Under the pieces are notes generated by a model that saw nothing but the letters and a program-made list of their open reading frames with translations, searched no databases and was not told where the DNA came from. Shown here piece after piece: positions 1-12,822 of a DNA stretch of 64,000 nt. This DNA comes from Anaeramoeba flamelloides (Eukaryota; Metamonada; Anaeramoebidae). The DNA is taken from contig JANTQA010000032.1 in NCBI GenBank assembly GCA_027625915.1, positions 7,812,001 to 7,876,000 on the forward strand, written 5' to 3'. Position numbers and translations under genes: made by a program. Position 1 is the first letter of the stretch. Every line of letters starts with the position of its first letter.

Positions 1-27
1 GAAAATTTAAAAGGCATATTACCGTTC

Positions 28-437
28 GGGAAATTCCTTAAAGATGATTTTTAATTGGGAACAGACTAGAAACTGAAAACGTAAAGTAAGATCAATTCAT
101 AGAAGAAACAAATTAACTTTTAAGAATAATTCGTTATATTATTTTCAATCATATCAATAATAACAATTTAAATCCCCTTGATTATCGAAATCGTTAAAGT
201 GGTTTTAGAGATCTCAAAAATAGTAAATTTTTTGAACAATTTTTTTACTGTTTATTGATCAACCAAAGAAAAATAAACCAAAAGATAGTATTAAAAAAAC
301 TGTTATTGTGTTTAATCCTCCATTTTTTCTTAAATAATTGAGTTTTTCTTTTATTAATTGATCTTACTTTTCATTTTCAGGTTCAATGAAGGTTACCAAT
401 AAAAGGCTCTGTTAATCTTTTTTTCCCTAATGGTAAA
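28..437. mobile_element. Diverged non-autonomous TIR element, family F copy 2
   Basis: The interior (about 60-420) is collinear with 19840-20170, sharing stretches such as aagatagtattaaaaaaa and tattaattgatctta. The termini (gggaaattcc at the left, ttttttttccc-like at the right) are weak relics of the inverted repeat that is clear in the 19.8-kb copy. No coding capacity is visible. It is inferred to be a decayed MITE-like element. Exact ends are uncertain. Confidence 0.45.
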
Positions 438-2980
438 TTGTTTTTCTAGTCGATAATTAAATACAGCGGTTTTAAACGGAAAAGAGAAATTTGGAAGAAA
501 TTGGAATTGATTTTTTGTCAATGTTAAATACAAAAAAAAAAAGCTTATGATATATGTGATCATAGCATTTTATGGTTAGACATAGGTTTTATAAAAAAAT
601 TTCCTAATTGATAGCAAGAAAAAAATCTTGTTGTATATGAAATAGATTACAAAATCCAAAACAAAGTTTCCAAAGATCAAAGACAGAATTTAATGATTTC
701 TTTGAAATGTCTTACCTTTTGATTTTTAAGATCTTATGAAATTAAGTATCCACCAAAAACCTGAAAAAAATTTGAAATTATTGATCATTTAGATGGTTTG
801 AATTAAAAAATTTAAATTTTATTATTTTTTCTATTGGAAATTTTTGTTCTATTATAAAATTTCAGTGTTTGTAATAGGCTATCACCTAACCTAAAAACCT
901 GCCATAAAAAGGAAAATGTGAGATAGCAAATGAATTTTCTGTTTATCATAAATTTCACTGTAGGGCTGGAACTGCAGTAATATAGGATAAACCATATATT
1001 GGTTATAAAAGTTTATTTTCAACCTTAAATAACAGAATAGATAAAAAAAAATTATGTTATAGAATTTTTTTTTTTTAGTTGTTGACAAACAAATTCATAA
1101 ATTATTACTTTGTGTATCTTAAAGAGGCAAATTTTTTTTATAAAATATGAATTATTTTTTATAAAAGATCTTTGGAAGAACAAATAAGAAATAAATAGAA
1201 TAATAAACATTAAAGAATAATTGATGTATATATGAAATGAAATTAATAAATCAACAGATTTTCTAAAAAATTGAAAAACCCAAAATCTTGTCTGGTCTCT
1301 ATTGTGAAAAACAACAAAGTTCATTTAATCTTCAATATAAGATCAAATAAAATTCCAATAAAAATTAAAATAATTTCTATACAATCATTTTCACTATTTC
1401 AGTAGCATTTTAATCACACATTTTTAGAAAATTGTTATTGATCTTGTCAGAAAAAATAAATTACAAAAGAATTAAGTTATCAAAAAAAAAAAAATAAAAC
1501 GAATTCAAAAATAACAAAACATGAGAAAAAATGATTTCAATTTTGAAATTTCCAAAAGAAAATTTTCTTCTAATATCAATTCAAACCCTTTAAACACATA
1601 TAATAAAGTCCTAACAACTGGATATCTTTGACTAAATTATAGTTTCCGTTACAATTTTTCAAAATTAACTATTTTTTCCTATTTGAGGATTGATTTTAAA
1701 AGAAATATCCCATCACAACATAAAAGAATTCAGTAAATAAGTTTAATTATTATAATAAATCGCTTAACTTGATTGTACTTTTAAAAAAACTTAATTTAAA
1801 AACAAATCACTTCAAAATTTTATAACTGGATTTTTTTCAATAGCAATCGTTAAATTAAAACCTATAAACAAACACCCACAATATATTCTAACTCCCGATC
1901 GAGTATATAAAACAAAAGAGAAAAAATCAGACTTGCAATTCAATAAAGATAATAGTTAAAAAAAGATAGAGAAATCTTAACAAATAGAATTTTTAATACT
2001 TCAAAAATAAAACAAAAAATAAAGATACATTATCTTGAATTATTTTAAGAACAATTATCACAAATTATCTGATTCCTCAAGTACAAAATTCAATGAAAAT
2101 TATATGAGGAAATTTAATTTGTCTTTCAGTTTAAATTCAACAAAAATATTCGTGAATTAACTTGAAAAAAGAAAAATTAAGTTTGAAATACATTAAGACC
2201 AAAAAAAATTTCCTCTCTTAAAAACTTTTTCAATAGTCACTAAAAAACGAATTTTTTTTATAATTCTCAAATCAAATTAACTTACTGTTATAAACCAACT
2301 ATATACTAATAAAAAATAAAAAAAATAGCAAAAGATCTGTGAAGGTCATTTTTCATTTGATAAACCGAAAAGAAGACATACTTTTTTTTATTATATTATA
2401 AAAAACCAAAAACTCTTCTTAAATTTAAATTAATTTTTTTGATTTTTATACCCCCCTAAAAAAAAAAATAGAAATTTTTGTTCTTAAATAAAATAAATCA
2501 ACCAAAGCCTCAAATCTGACAAAAATGGTTTATAAAAATTGAAAAAATTTGAAAAAAGATTACTTAATTTTTATCAATTTCAAACAACTTATCAGTCTTT
2601 AAAGTCAAGGAATATCAAGTTAAACACTAATAGGAGGATTTTTTTATTCCACAAATCAAATATCTCAAAATTTAGTTCTATCTAGAATTAATAAAATATT
2701 TTATTTGTTATAAAAAAATTTTTACAAAAAATATAATTATATTATTATAAATTTCAAAACTTTTGTGTAAGATCAAAAATAAATATGGATTTTAGCATTT
2801 AAAATTAAAAAAAAAAAAAAATCTAAAATTATTTATTTTTATTAAAAATCATTAATAAATGAATAATAAAAAACTACAAAAAAGAAAAAACAAACAAAGA
2901 AATCAAAAAATAACTAATTAGATAAATATAAAAAATTTAAAATGTAAAAGATAAAAAATAATTAAAATTTAAAAAAATAA
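438..2980. other. AT-rich spacer downstream of exportin-5 with diverged repeat relics
   Basis: No convincing gene. About 1240-1650 shares order and short blocks (for example gagaaaaaatgatttcaatt near 1525) with 11090-11240 and, reverse-complemented, with the element at 41288-41996, so it is probably an old copy of that element. A minus-strand open stretch near 891-1088 is slightly less AT-biased than its surroundings but lacks a clear start and recognisable motifs. The rest is A/T homopolymer-rich. Confidence 0.4.
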
Positions 2981-5900
2981 TTAATTTTGTCTTCTTCTAT
3001 AACGTTTGTTATTAAAATTTTTTTTTGATAACCCTCTTCTTCGAGCTGATCTCGATTGTGAAGTTAACAAATAATCGAGTGAATTCTCGGACACTCTAAA
3101 AGAAACTTTTTGGTATAAAGTTAAAGAGAAAACATTTTCGAAGAAGGCTTTAAAAATATGTTGCCGTTCATTGGAGTATTGCACCGAATTTAATTCCATT
3201 TGCAGCTGTTGTATTTGTTTAGGATCAACATTATTTAAAGAACTTAATATTTTAAAAAAGTCCCTATTGAATGATTCATAAAAAGATTCATGAATGACAT
3301 TGATCAATTCTACCAAATGTCGAAGGTCCACTTCCTTTTTCCTAGTTGTTAGGCCTTCTATTGCTGTTGATAAAAGGATTGAATAAATGAAGTCTTTAAA
3401 TTTGATGTTATTAAAGAAGTGAGCGCATCTCGAAAATATTTTTATTGTGTGTTCAAGGCAAAGAGAATCTGGTATTTTGATTAACAAATAAAAAATGGAA
3501 CAAACTGGCTGTATGAGCTCGTCGTTATTGAGGATTAAATTTATTATTTTTATTTTATGTTTGGTATAAGGTGAGTTATTTTGAGAGTGTCTCGATTTTT
3601 TTGAAGCGGTAAAGCTAAAAATTTTGCCAAACATTGCCAATATTGAATAGGTGAAATCGATAATATTCTCATTGATCAAAAGTTCATTTTCTTCATCATC
3701 ATCATTACTATTGCTATTGCTCAATAATTCCTGATACGATTCCCATAACGTTTCCAATTTGTTGCTTAGAAATTGGAATATGGAGGGGTAATACTTGACG
3801 ATCAAGGAATCGAATTTATTTAATGGCACGTTTAAAAAGAAGGGGCATATTACCTTTTCAACCAAGGAAGACAGATCGGGCAAATTGATCTTCGGCAAGT
3901 AATCCAATAGATAGTTGCTCAGGAATACATCTAAATCTTTAAGGTTATAAAATTCTGTATTGGCGCCACGGCAGCCAAGGAAGATAATTTGATAAATTCT
4001 TTTTCGCACATAATAAAGCCAATAGGAAAGCGCGAGGGGGTACACAAATTGCTGATCATAATTATTCTCGTTCAATTGGCTGTAATACAAATAGTTTGTC
4101 AAGTCTTGCTTTGAGATCCATTTTTCTGAAAACTCTTCCTTAATTGAAAAGGAATTAGTTTCAATTTGGATCGAGGGTATTGGATTTAAAAAGGATTTCA
4201 ATTGTTCATTAAACAATGACTCCGCATCCTCCGAGTAGATGAAATTAATTTGCCGAGCTATCAGCCCTAAATTTTGCATTATGTTGTGGAAATGCTTCAC
4301 CACCAACGGGTTTGGTGTTGGAGTGTATCGATTAATTATCTTTTTGACTTCAATTTTGACAGTTTCATCAGTGAATTTGAAATGATCATAGGGCTTCAAA
4401 TGCTTCAAGATCTTTTTAAAAATGGTCAACAAATTCAACAAATTCGTTCTATTTTGGAAGCCATGGATAAAGTTCTCCTTATTTTCTTCGATCCCAATCA
4501 GGCCGATGTGCGTTAAAAACAATTTCGAGTCAAGCAATATTTTTGTTAATTCTTCAGAGTTAAATTCATTTTCTGGATCCATTAGGATGTGATCAATTAT
4601 TTCTTCTTGTTGATCATATTTGCTGCATCGGTTACTGATTTCGGACAGCGACTGGATTAAATATATTTTTTCTTGAGACAATAATAATTGTTGTTCAATT
4701 AACTTTTGGGACGCTGGGTACAGTTTTGGTAATAATGCTACAGATAATTCTGAACATCTTTTAGAAATATCCACCATTGACTTGACAGTTGAGAGTCTTA
4801 ATTTTTTGATTTCGTCTGATAATTCTGTTGGCTGTAAATTTTCATCTGTGGAATAATAAATTAATGGAAATAATTTGTCATAAACTAATTTGACAAAATT
4901 TGAATTATTTTTATAATAAAAATCAAATAATGAGATTATTTTGACTATACAGGTAGAAATTTTTGGATTGTCTGTTTCAAATTCAATTAAGTTATTTAAA
5001 AATGTTGTGATGTTTGATCTTGTTTCTTTATTTAAAAAATATAATCTTTCTTCATCAGTTATATTTGTACCTCTTCCTCTCCCTCTCCCTCTCCCTCTTC
5101 CCCTTCCTCTCCCTCTCCCTCTCCCTCTTCCTCTTCCTCTCCCTCTTCCTCTCCCTCTTCCACCCATTAAATCAACATTTTCTGAATAATCGCCAATATC
5201 CAAACATTTATCAATACCTTCAATGATCCCTTGTGCAATATCAATTAGCGAATGGAATTTATAAAACCATTGCTTAAATCCCACTTCATTTTCGTTTTCA
5301 TTTTGGTTTGAATTTAATTCGCCATATTGTTGAATTGAAAGAATTAAATGGTTTATTAGGATTCCAATTAAATGATTAGGGTTTCTCCAAGTTAAATATT
5401 TAAAAACATTAAACAACTTCGATTTATAGCATTGGAAGGTTTCAATAAATTCTGGCAAATCGGAAAAATCAAATAATATATATTGCTTTTCTGGGAAGTC
5501 TGTGTTAATCTCCAGCTCATCGATATCTTCCTGTTCAGCAATTGGAAGAAATTTAGGTATCTGCATATAGGCAAAATCAAAAATGGAAGTTGAAATTCCA
5601 ATTTCCAATTTCCTTTCCATTTGGATGGGCTTCTTATTGGTGGAATCAAATAAAAATTCCCAGTAATTGGCAATTAAATCACAAATTTGGATCGAAGGGT
5701 GCTGTGATAGATTTAACAAAATATTGAAATACTTTTTCGTGTTATTCATTAATTTGTTGTCATTGGAAGCAAAAGGCGATACAAATTCAAAAATAAAGCC
5801 TTTAAAGATTGACGAAACTGCATAGGCGAGTTGCTTTTCAAATTCATAGGTTTCGATCGAGGTTTTGAACTGTCCAAAATAAAAATCATGTAATGAGCCG

Positions 5901-6853
5901 ATTAAGTTTCTTAGGATTTCTTTTTCATCGTAGTTCAGTTTGATTGTTGTTCGGCTGCTATATGGCTGATGGTAATAATTTTTGTTGTCGTTCACAATTT
6001 GGCTTTTCTTTTTGCCAATCAATTCCTTGCTCCTATTCGATCCGAAGTGCAACAGGGCCTGTGCTGCCAATTGCTGGAACGGCTGCAGGGTTAGAAAATT
6101 TGGTAGCGCATTCAAAAAGCCCAGATTGAAAATCAATTCTCGGGGCAGCCATCCTAGCATTGAAGAAATGGCACGGAGGGACGCCTTTAAGAGCTTGGAG
6201 CACACCTCATATTCCTGCTCGTCAAGCTTCTCATTTTGGGACACCTTTTCGTAATTGCTTTGGATTGTTGGGACGATCATTTTGGAGATGATCTCGTTCG
6301 AGGACTTCTTGAGGGCCGTCTGCAGCGCAGAGAGCCTCTGTGGCGACAGGTCCTTCTTTTCCACAAATTCATAGAGCTCTTCGCTAAAGGAACGAATGAA
6401 CAGCAACGCTAACTCGCACTGTGTGGCACTTTCTCCAGAGACAATGAGCAACTCGGGGATCATGTCTTTCCATTCGTGCGGCCAGAGCCTCTTTGCTAGA
6501 TTTACAACCAAGGAGACAATTTTCTCTTTGATGTGGTTGGGCTCGCCCAAGATCCCTTTGTTTTCTAAAAACAAATCCAAGACAGACTCGCGAAGATCTG
6601 AAAAGACAGTAGACTCTCGTTTCCAATTCTTTTTGAGCACATACTCCAAAGACAATAACCCAAAATAACGTACTTCGTCACGGTAATTGTCCTTCGAAGT
6701 CAGATCGATCATCAGTTCAATGTTTTCACTATCTTTAAAACGCTCTGTGAATTTGTATGCCTCGTTACGTGTCTCGGAATCGGTCTGTGGATCAAATTGA
6801 ACTAAAATACTTTCAATTAATTGTGTCTGTGTTTCTTTATTTAAATTGTTCAT
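2981..6853 (-). CDS. XPO5: Exportin-5-like nuclear export receptor
   Basis: Single uninterrupted reading frame of 1290 residues starting at ATG 6853. Exportin-5 is a karyopherin-beta that carries pre-miRNA, tRNA and other double-stranded RNA cargo out of the nucleus with RanGTP. The call rests on the N-terminal third: an importin-beta-N-like first repeat (residues about 15-100, with RYFGLLSLEYVLK), then the exportin-1-like block containing NHIKEKIV and AKRLWPHEWKDMIPEL, which match the order and wording of animal and plant XPO5. The rest is HEAT-repeat-like helices. It is slightly longer than the human protein (about 1204). A pure Arg-Gly dipeptide run (about residues 563-594, encoded at 5071-5163) interrupts the middle and is not typical of the family. 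No intron is needed. Exportin-1 is the main alternative but fits the N-terminus less well. Confidence 0.85.
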   Translation of the reverse strand: MNNLNKETQTQLIESILVQFDPQTDSETRNEAYKFTERFKDSENIELMIDLTSKDNYRDEVRYFGLLSLEYVLKKNWKRESTVFSDLRESVLDLFLENKGILGEPNHIKEKIVSLVVNLAKRLWPHEWKDMIPELLIVSGESATQCELALLFIRSFSEELYEFVEKKDLSPQRLSALQTALKKSSNEIISKMIVPTIQSNYEKVSQNEKLDEQEYEVCSKLLKASLRAISSMLGWLPRELIFNLGFLNALPNFLTLQPFQQLAAQALLHFGSNRSKELIGKKKSQIVNDNKNYYHQPYSSRTTIKLNYDEKEILRNLIGSLHDFYFGQFKTSIETYEFEKQLAYAVSSIFKGFIFEFVSPFASNDNKLMNNTKKYFNILLNLSQHPSIQICDLIANYWEFLFDSTNKKPIQMERKLEIGISTSIFDFAYMQIPKFLPIAEQEDIDELEINTDFPEKQYILFDFSDLPEFIETFQCYKSKLFNVFKYLTWRNPNHLIGILINHLILSIQQYGELNSNQNENENEVGFKQWFYKFHSLIDIAQGIIEGIDKCLDIGDYSENVDLMGGRGRGRGRGRGRGRGRGRGRGRGRGRGRGRGTNITDEERLYFLNKETRSNITTFLNNLIEFETDNPKISTCIVKIISLFDFYYKNNSNFVKLVYDKLFPLIYYSTDENLQPTELSDEIKKLRLSTVKSMVDISKRCSELSVALLPKLYPASQKLIEQQLLLSQEKIYLIQSLSEISNRCSKYDQQEEIIDHILMDPENEFNSEELTKILLDSKLFLTHIGLIGIEENKENFIHGFQNRTNLLNLLTIFKKILKHLKPYDHFKFTDETVKIEVKKIINRYTPTPNPLVVKHFHNIMQNLGLIARQINFIYSEDAESLFNEQLKSFLNPIPSIQIETNSFSIKEEFSEKWISKQDLTNYLYYSQLNENNYDQQFVYPLALSYWLYYVRKRIYQIIFLGCRGANTEFYNLKDLDVFLSNYLLDYLPKINLPDLSSLVEKVICPFFLNVPLNKFDSLIVKYYPSIFQFLSNKLETLWESYQELLSNSNSNDDDEENELLINENIIDFTYSILAMFGKIFSFTASKKSRHSQNNSPYTKHKIKIINLILNNDELIQPVCSIFYLLIKIPDSLCLEHTIKIFSRCAHFFNNIKFKDFIYSILLSTAIEGLTTRKKEVDLRHLVELINVIHESFYESFNRDFFKILSSLNNVDPKQIQQLQMELNSVQYSNERQHIFKAFFENVFSLTLYQKVSFRVSENSLDYLLTSQSRSARRRGLSKKNFNNKRYRRRQN
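5071..5163 (-). repeat. In-frame hexamer repeat encoding an Arg-Gly tract
   Basis: An imperfect CCTCTC-type hexamer array on the plus strand reads on the minus strand as roughly thirty alternating Arg and Gly residues inside exportin-5. RG/RGG tracts elsewhere bind RNA or become arginine-methylated. The opposite strand is open as Leu-Pro or Leu-Ser runs, which are shadows. Confidence 0.9.
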
Positions 6854-8150
6854 ATTTCTGTTTTTTTATGAAAATGAGTAGCCGCTCAAAAAAATAAAAT
6901 AAATAAAAAAAAAAATAAAAATAGGAAAAAATAAAATAGCATTTTCGAAAACTTGTTTTTTTACAAGTTTAAAAGATTGGAGACTCTTTTATGAATGCCA
7001 TTTTCATTGTTTTTTAAGTTTAGTCTCAGGATTATCTTCAACAAATTAAGTTAAACAAACAAAAATGAGTAATAATATTTTCATAAATTAATTTGAAATT
7101 TTTTTGATATTTTTAATGTTATATCTTTATAGTATTGACATGATCAGGTATATAATGAATTAAGTTTGTAATTGAACCAAGAGTGATCATAAGATGATTT
7201 TTGAATCTACTGTTATTTGTAAATAATTGTTACATAACATATTTTTTTCTTTTTTTGTAGGAGTTTTCAGAAAAATTGAGAGATATTAATTTATTGTATT
7301 GTTTGAATTTTTTTTTTTAATTTAATAGGTGGTATATTAAAAACCTGAAATTAACAGGAAGTTTTGGACAAAAAAAGATAATCAGCTGAATTTTTAGCCT
7401 ATTTAAATTACAAGTGCCAGTAATTTTTTCATATCAAAAATATTAAGAACTATCTGAATATTATAGTAAGTGAAGATTTCTTATAAGAACAACAACACGG
7501 ATGTAAAATTAAAGAAATGTAGAGTCTAGTGATAATACTCAAATTTCAAATTTAGGTTTTTTATTCGAAAATTTTTTATTTTTTTAGCAAAATTATTTTT
7601 ACAATATCAAAATTTAAAATATATATTAAATGGTTCAAAAATCTAATAGACCCTTACTCTTGAGTCATTTAAACATGTTTAAAAGTAAAATAGTGTTTGA
7701 AAGTAAGTATATAAATATACTTTACAATATCATTATGGGAGAAGATGAAGTAAGAGGGAAACAAAATCAATTTTAAATTCATATGTTTTGTGTTTTTTTT
7801 TTTTGAAGAATTCACCAAATATTTTTATTAATAATTTTTTTTTTAAAATCGATCAAAAATGCAAAAATTCGCAATACCAAAACCCCCTTAAAATATGGGA
7901 AAACAATTAAATTACCTTTGAAATTTCTAATATTATATTTTGTTTCTCAAAGTGTATACAATATAGATAGTCCTTATTTAATCAATACATTACTATCATT
8001 TTTTAAGAATAAATGTTTGGATATAAACTAAAATTCAAAATAAATGGCCCACCTTATATTTCAATTTTGAATTGCTTTTGTATCGTTTTGAAGTTTTTCC
8101 TCTCACAATGAAAAGTTTGCAAATAAATCATTTTTTCTCTTTTTTATTTT
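6854..8150. other. Spacer upstream of exportin-5
   Basis: AT-rich stretch that must contain the exportin-5 promoter. I cannot pick out a specific promoter element. A tiny plus-strand ATG followed four codons later by a consensus donor (7735-7749, then gtaaga) could be a first exon for the island at 8159-8299, but the phases I tested do not join well. Nothing else is supported. Confidence 0.3.
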
Positions 8151-8158
8151 TTCAAAAG

Positions 8159-8299
8159 TGTTTTGTTAAAATGGAAAATGAAAATGAAAAATTTGAAAGA
8201 AGTAACAGATGAATTAATGGAAAAATTGGTTTCAAATATGACAAAGAGATTAGATTTAGTTATTCAAAGGGAAGGAGAATCGATAAATGGGTTTTATTA
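8159..8299 (+). CDS. Exon-like island, possibly the last exon of an unresolved small gene
   Basis: A good acceptor (pyrimidine-rich run ending ttttttcaaaag at 8158) is followed by a plus-strand frame with a mixed, protein-like composition (LKEVTDELMEKLVSN, then TKRLDLVIQREGES) ending at a TAA at about 8299. The surroundings are nearly pure A/T, so this bias stands out. It could also be a stand-alone 40-residue ORF starting at ATG 8178. No family recognised. Upstream exons not found with confidence. Confidence 0.3.
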
Positions 8300-8399
8300 A
8301 TTTTTAAAAAAAATTTTTTTCATGTAATGCTTCATTCAAAATAAATGGCCCAATTTTTTTTAAAATTTTTTTTAACTTTTTTAAACTATTTTTTGAAGA

Positions 8400-9140
8400 A
8401 AGACAAAGACCCCTGAGTAGTGAACCAAATACTAAAATAAAAATTTTGATATTATAATAGATAACTACAAGTATTAAAAATATTTTTCTTTAAATTTTGA
8501 TTTTTGATGGGCCAATGATTTTGAATGATAGTTTATATTATTTAATAGAAATATCTATTGTAAAGTTATATATTTGAATAACAATTAAACTCCATTTTAC
8601 TAAAAGGATAATAGATAAAAATAAAAAATTCATTTTTGTATTTGAAAGAATCAAAAAAATCTGATTGTGAAGAAATAATCAACTCCAGACTAGAGTCAAT
8701 ATTCAAACAAGAAAAACATGAACTAACCATAAATTTCAAAAAAAAAAAATGTTAAAAAAATTTTTTGACTGATTTTGATGAAATGTATCGTGCAATTGCC
8801 TCAATTTCTTTAGGAAATTAAAATTTTTGACAAAAAGATTTTTTTATTGTAAATGTATTCATTTGAAAAGAAAATACAAAGTCTCAATGTTCACAATGTT
8901 ATTTTTAAGTTTCGTAAATTTCTTTTTTTTAACTTGACTTTTTTAAACCATAAAAAAAAAAAAAAAAAAAGAAGAAAAAAAAGATTGACTAATTTAGTAA
9001 ACAAAATAAAAAATTATTAAATGAGAAAAAATGAATCAGATCTAACCATTCAAAATTTATTTTGAGAATAAAACAGTATTTTTTTTATAGAATATGTCCG
9101 ATTTTTCCAATAAAACGGCCTTGAAGACTGTAAAAGAATT
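8400..9140. mobile_element. Diverged family B element
   Basis: Shares collinear blocks with the better preserved copy at 52877-53415: accataaatttcaaaaaaaa, tgcaattgcctcaatttctttagg-like and caaagtctcaatgtt-like segments in the same order. The ends are eroded and the boundaries approximate. Non-coding. Confidence 0.4.
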
Positions 9141-12100
9141 TAGAATTCATTTTATTTTTGATCATAGTAATTTTTTTTTTTTTTACATGTATTGAAGAAT
9201 ATTATTTTTCAATCAAAAAATTATTTTATTTAGATAGAAACAACAAATTCAAGACCAAAAAAATTAAACCAAAATTGTTTAAAAATTCATTGAAAAAAAA
9301 TACATGATTAAATTTGTTTTTTTCTTTGTATTAAAAGTGTAAAAATACTGGGTCCAATGAAAAAATAATTATATTAGGATATTTTTGATTAAAATTTTTT
9401 TCTTAAAATTATTATTTTTTATGTGTTTTTAATTATTATTAATTTAAAAATTGTTCCAAGTAACTACTTTCTACAAAATAAATTATTAAGTTATTATTTC
9501 AAACGAAAATTATTTATATTTTATAAGAATAACCCTTTCTGATTATGATTAAAAATAATTCAAGAATAAGAAATAAATTTTGTAAAAATAATTAAAAATC
9601 ACTCAAAATACTTTTCACATTTGTAGAGTTTTTAATTTTCCAATAATTCTTAGCGATTTTTTAATCTTTTTTCTATTTTTTTTAATTTGTAAAATTATAA
9701 ATAGATTCATCTAATAAAGTTTAATTAAAGCAAACAAATTCATTTTTATACGCAATCATTGCGAAATAAAATATTTATTAATTCTTTGATTCACAAAATT
9801 ATTATCATAAAAAAATGTTTTTTTGGAAAACAAAAAATATTTTTTTTTAATCTTTCGAATTGGACACAATATTCGTTGGAATATTTTTAAAAGAGAATTT
9901 TGACTCAATTTAATTTTTTTTTGAGAGTTTTTTATTTGATAGATGTTAATACACAGACATTTGATTAAAAAATGTTAGAATTGAAAATCAATTTATCTAT
10001 TTTCAACCCCTTGAATGATAATTTAGTTGATATTTACCTAATTAAAATTTTTTTTTTATTTTTTCTTTTTCATTTTTTTTATTTTTGTTTATCATATCTC
10101 AAAGAAAATAAATGTAATTTAATCCTTAAATTATACATCAACTAAAATTTTGATAAATTTTACAAAAAAATGAACCTGATAATAAACACAGAGACATTTT
10201 CAAATTTATCAAATGATTTTTTTTTTTTTTTTTAGAAATTCAATTTTGAAATTTTAACATACAATCTTCAACTTCATCAATTTTTAAAAACCAATCTAAT
10301 ATTTATATTTAATATGTAAAAATCAAATTATTTAAAACATTTTTTTGATTTTAAAGGATATTGTAAATAAAAATAAAAATAGTACAATATATTATTTTTT
10401 GGTTGACTTTCATATTAAAAAAATTTTTATAAAATATCTAAGGTGAAAAAGTGAAGAAAGTGAAAAAACTTCTAAAAAGTTATTATTTGAGTTCTTAATT
10501 AGTTAATTTTTTTATAAAAATTGATTTAATATTTCAATAAATTATTATTATTTACTCCCAAACACTAACAATCCGAAAATAGTTTATTTCAATTTTAAAA
10601 AAAAGAATAAATAATTAAATAGGTTTTCAAAATTGGATTTTTTCTTGAATTGTATTTAAATAATAATTAAGAATTTTTCAAAAGAATACAATTAAGAAAC
10701 TTTTTTTAGTAAAAAGTCCCTAAAAATATCCAGGTATCCTTACTTTTTTAGAATTTTATTTGAAGTACAAATAAGAAACAATCAAAAAAAAACAAAAAAA
10801 ACTTATAGTTGATATCTTTATGGAATAAAACCAAAAAAATCAATATATTTTCTTCAAAATTGAAAAAATAAAGTTCTTCAGTAATGTATTGAGAATAATA
10901 CAACAATGTTCATTTTGATCTTCAATTATTAGATTAAAATAATATTATAATAGAAAATAATATAATTTCTCTAAAATGATTTTCACTATTTTAATAACCT
11001 TAGAATAAAACGTTTTTACTCAGTTACCCAAGACATTACCATAAAAAAAATTACAAATGAATTAGCGCATGAAATAAAAATAAAAAAAAAAAGCAAAAAT
11101 GGGAAAAAATGATTTCAATTTTGAAATTTCTAAAATAAAATATTTTCTTCAAATATCCATGAAAACCTGTTAAACAAATGTAAACCATCCAATAAATATG
11201 TAAATATTTGATTACAAAATTGTTTATTAAGTAAATTTCTTCTTTAAATGTAGTTATTCACTTTATTATTTGTTTATTCTAGGATATTCCAATTAAAGTA
11301 TTATAATTATATATTATCAAGCATATTTCCAAAGTATTCTTGTCGAAAAACATTGATATACATTGAAAAAAGAAATAAGATTTAGATCAAATTACAAATT
11401 TCGATCAGATTAATTATAATTTTACAATTAAATCTGTTGATATAGGAGTGTCTCTATTATTCATTTTTTTTTTTGTGATTGAAAATAATATATAGTTATT
11501 TCTTATCATCAAGTGATCAAAAATTCCCCAATTTCCAAAATATTTTCAAATTTAAATTCTAAAATGATATATTTTGAAATGGTTTGATATTTATGAGATA
11601 AAAAGATGTATATATATACCCCCACCAAAGAGAATTTCCTAGAACATATATTGAATTTTCCCTTAAATAAAAGAATAATAAAAAATATCAAAATTAAAGA
11701 TTTATTTTCCAACTAAACGAGTATAAAAAAGGTTTTTTTTTCACGATTTAATTTTTATCAATATTAATATACATTTATCGAAGTAAAATCAATCTTGAAT
11801 ATTTTTAAAAGTATTATTAAACATATTGATTGGGAGAGCAATTCAAGAAAATTTAAAAAAATAAAAAAGAATAAAAAGGAAATAAAACAAAATATCAAAA
11901 TTCAAAATAATAATTTCAGGAATTGCTTAATATTTAATAATATTTTACTTTTACTAAGTTTTTTCAGGATTTAAAAGAATTAATAAAAATAATTTTTTTT
12001 TTATCCAATTCTTTTGAATTTTAGAAAACCATGGTACTACACTACACGTTAGAATAATAACTTATCACTTAAAAATAGTTTTTTTAATTTATTTTTCACT

Positions 12101-12230
12101 TTTATTTCTATGTGAAAAAATCACAAAAAAATTTAACAATTTTATATTTCGAACATATCCCTGTTTATTCTTTCCACAATCCTATCAATGGATTTTAAAT
12201 TATTTTAGTATTAATAATATTATTGATCTC
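9141..12230. other. AT-rich spacer between exportin-5 and NOT2
   Basis: No supported gene. About 10860-11250 is a diverged relative of the element at 41288-41996 (shared gaaaaaatgatttcaatttt block). An open minus frame at 11509-11712 looks hydrophobic and could be chance. The remainder is homopolymer-rich DNA. Confidence 0.35.
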
Positions 12231-12822
12231 ACCACCATTTCCTTCTTTGGTTATCATTCAAAAATGAACAATTCTAATAATTTTTTATGAATCAACTAAT
12301 ATAAGATTGTTTAGAAATAAGAAAAAATAAACTTTAAGATTAGAGTTGGTATTCATCTAAAAATGAAACACAAAAAAAAAATATAAATTTTCAAAAAATA
12401 AATTGTTAAAATTTTTTGTGCCATATTCATTGGAAGGTCTTGTGCAACAATTTCTCTATTTCCTTGGAAAATTATATATATATATATATATATTTGGCAA
12501 TAACATTTTTTTAAAGTAGATTCCTAAATTTTTAAATAAAATACAAAGCCTCAATTTTCTTAATGTTATTTAAAAGTTTCAAATATTTTTTTTTTTAAAT
12601 TTGCTTTTTAAAAAGAAAAAAACAAAAAGAAAAGAAAAACAAAAACCCGAAAAGCAAAAAAATATCAAAATCTTTTCACTAAATTAGAAAAAATGATTTT
12701 GATCTTAAAAATTAAAAATTGATTTTGAGAAGAATAATGAACAAAACTCAGAGAATTTATTCTATTTCTTCAATACCCCCCCCCCCCCCCCCTCCCCCCT
12801 TCCATTTGACTGAAAAAAAGTT
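12231..12822 (+). mobile_element. Family B TIR element, copy with a poly-C insertion
   Basis: Collinear with the copy at 52877-53415. The right terminus (tttgactgaaaaaaagttta) matches that family's inverted repeat and is followed by a TA. The left end near 12231 is eroded. A run of about twenty C residues (12777-12800) sits where other copies have gggcccc, an expanded microsatellite inside the right TIR. It also contains a short (TA)n at about 12475-12493. Confidence 0.5.

Noticed and set aside
4274-6668. Several plus- and minus-strand ORFs inside exportin-5
   Set aside because: Shadows of the long exportin-5 frame, without independent starts or motifs.
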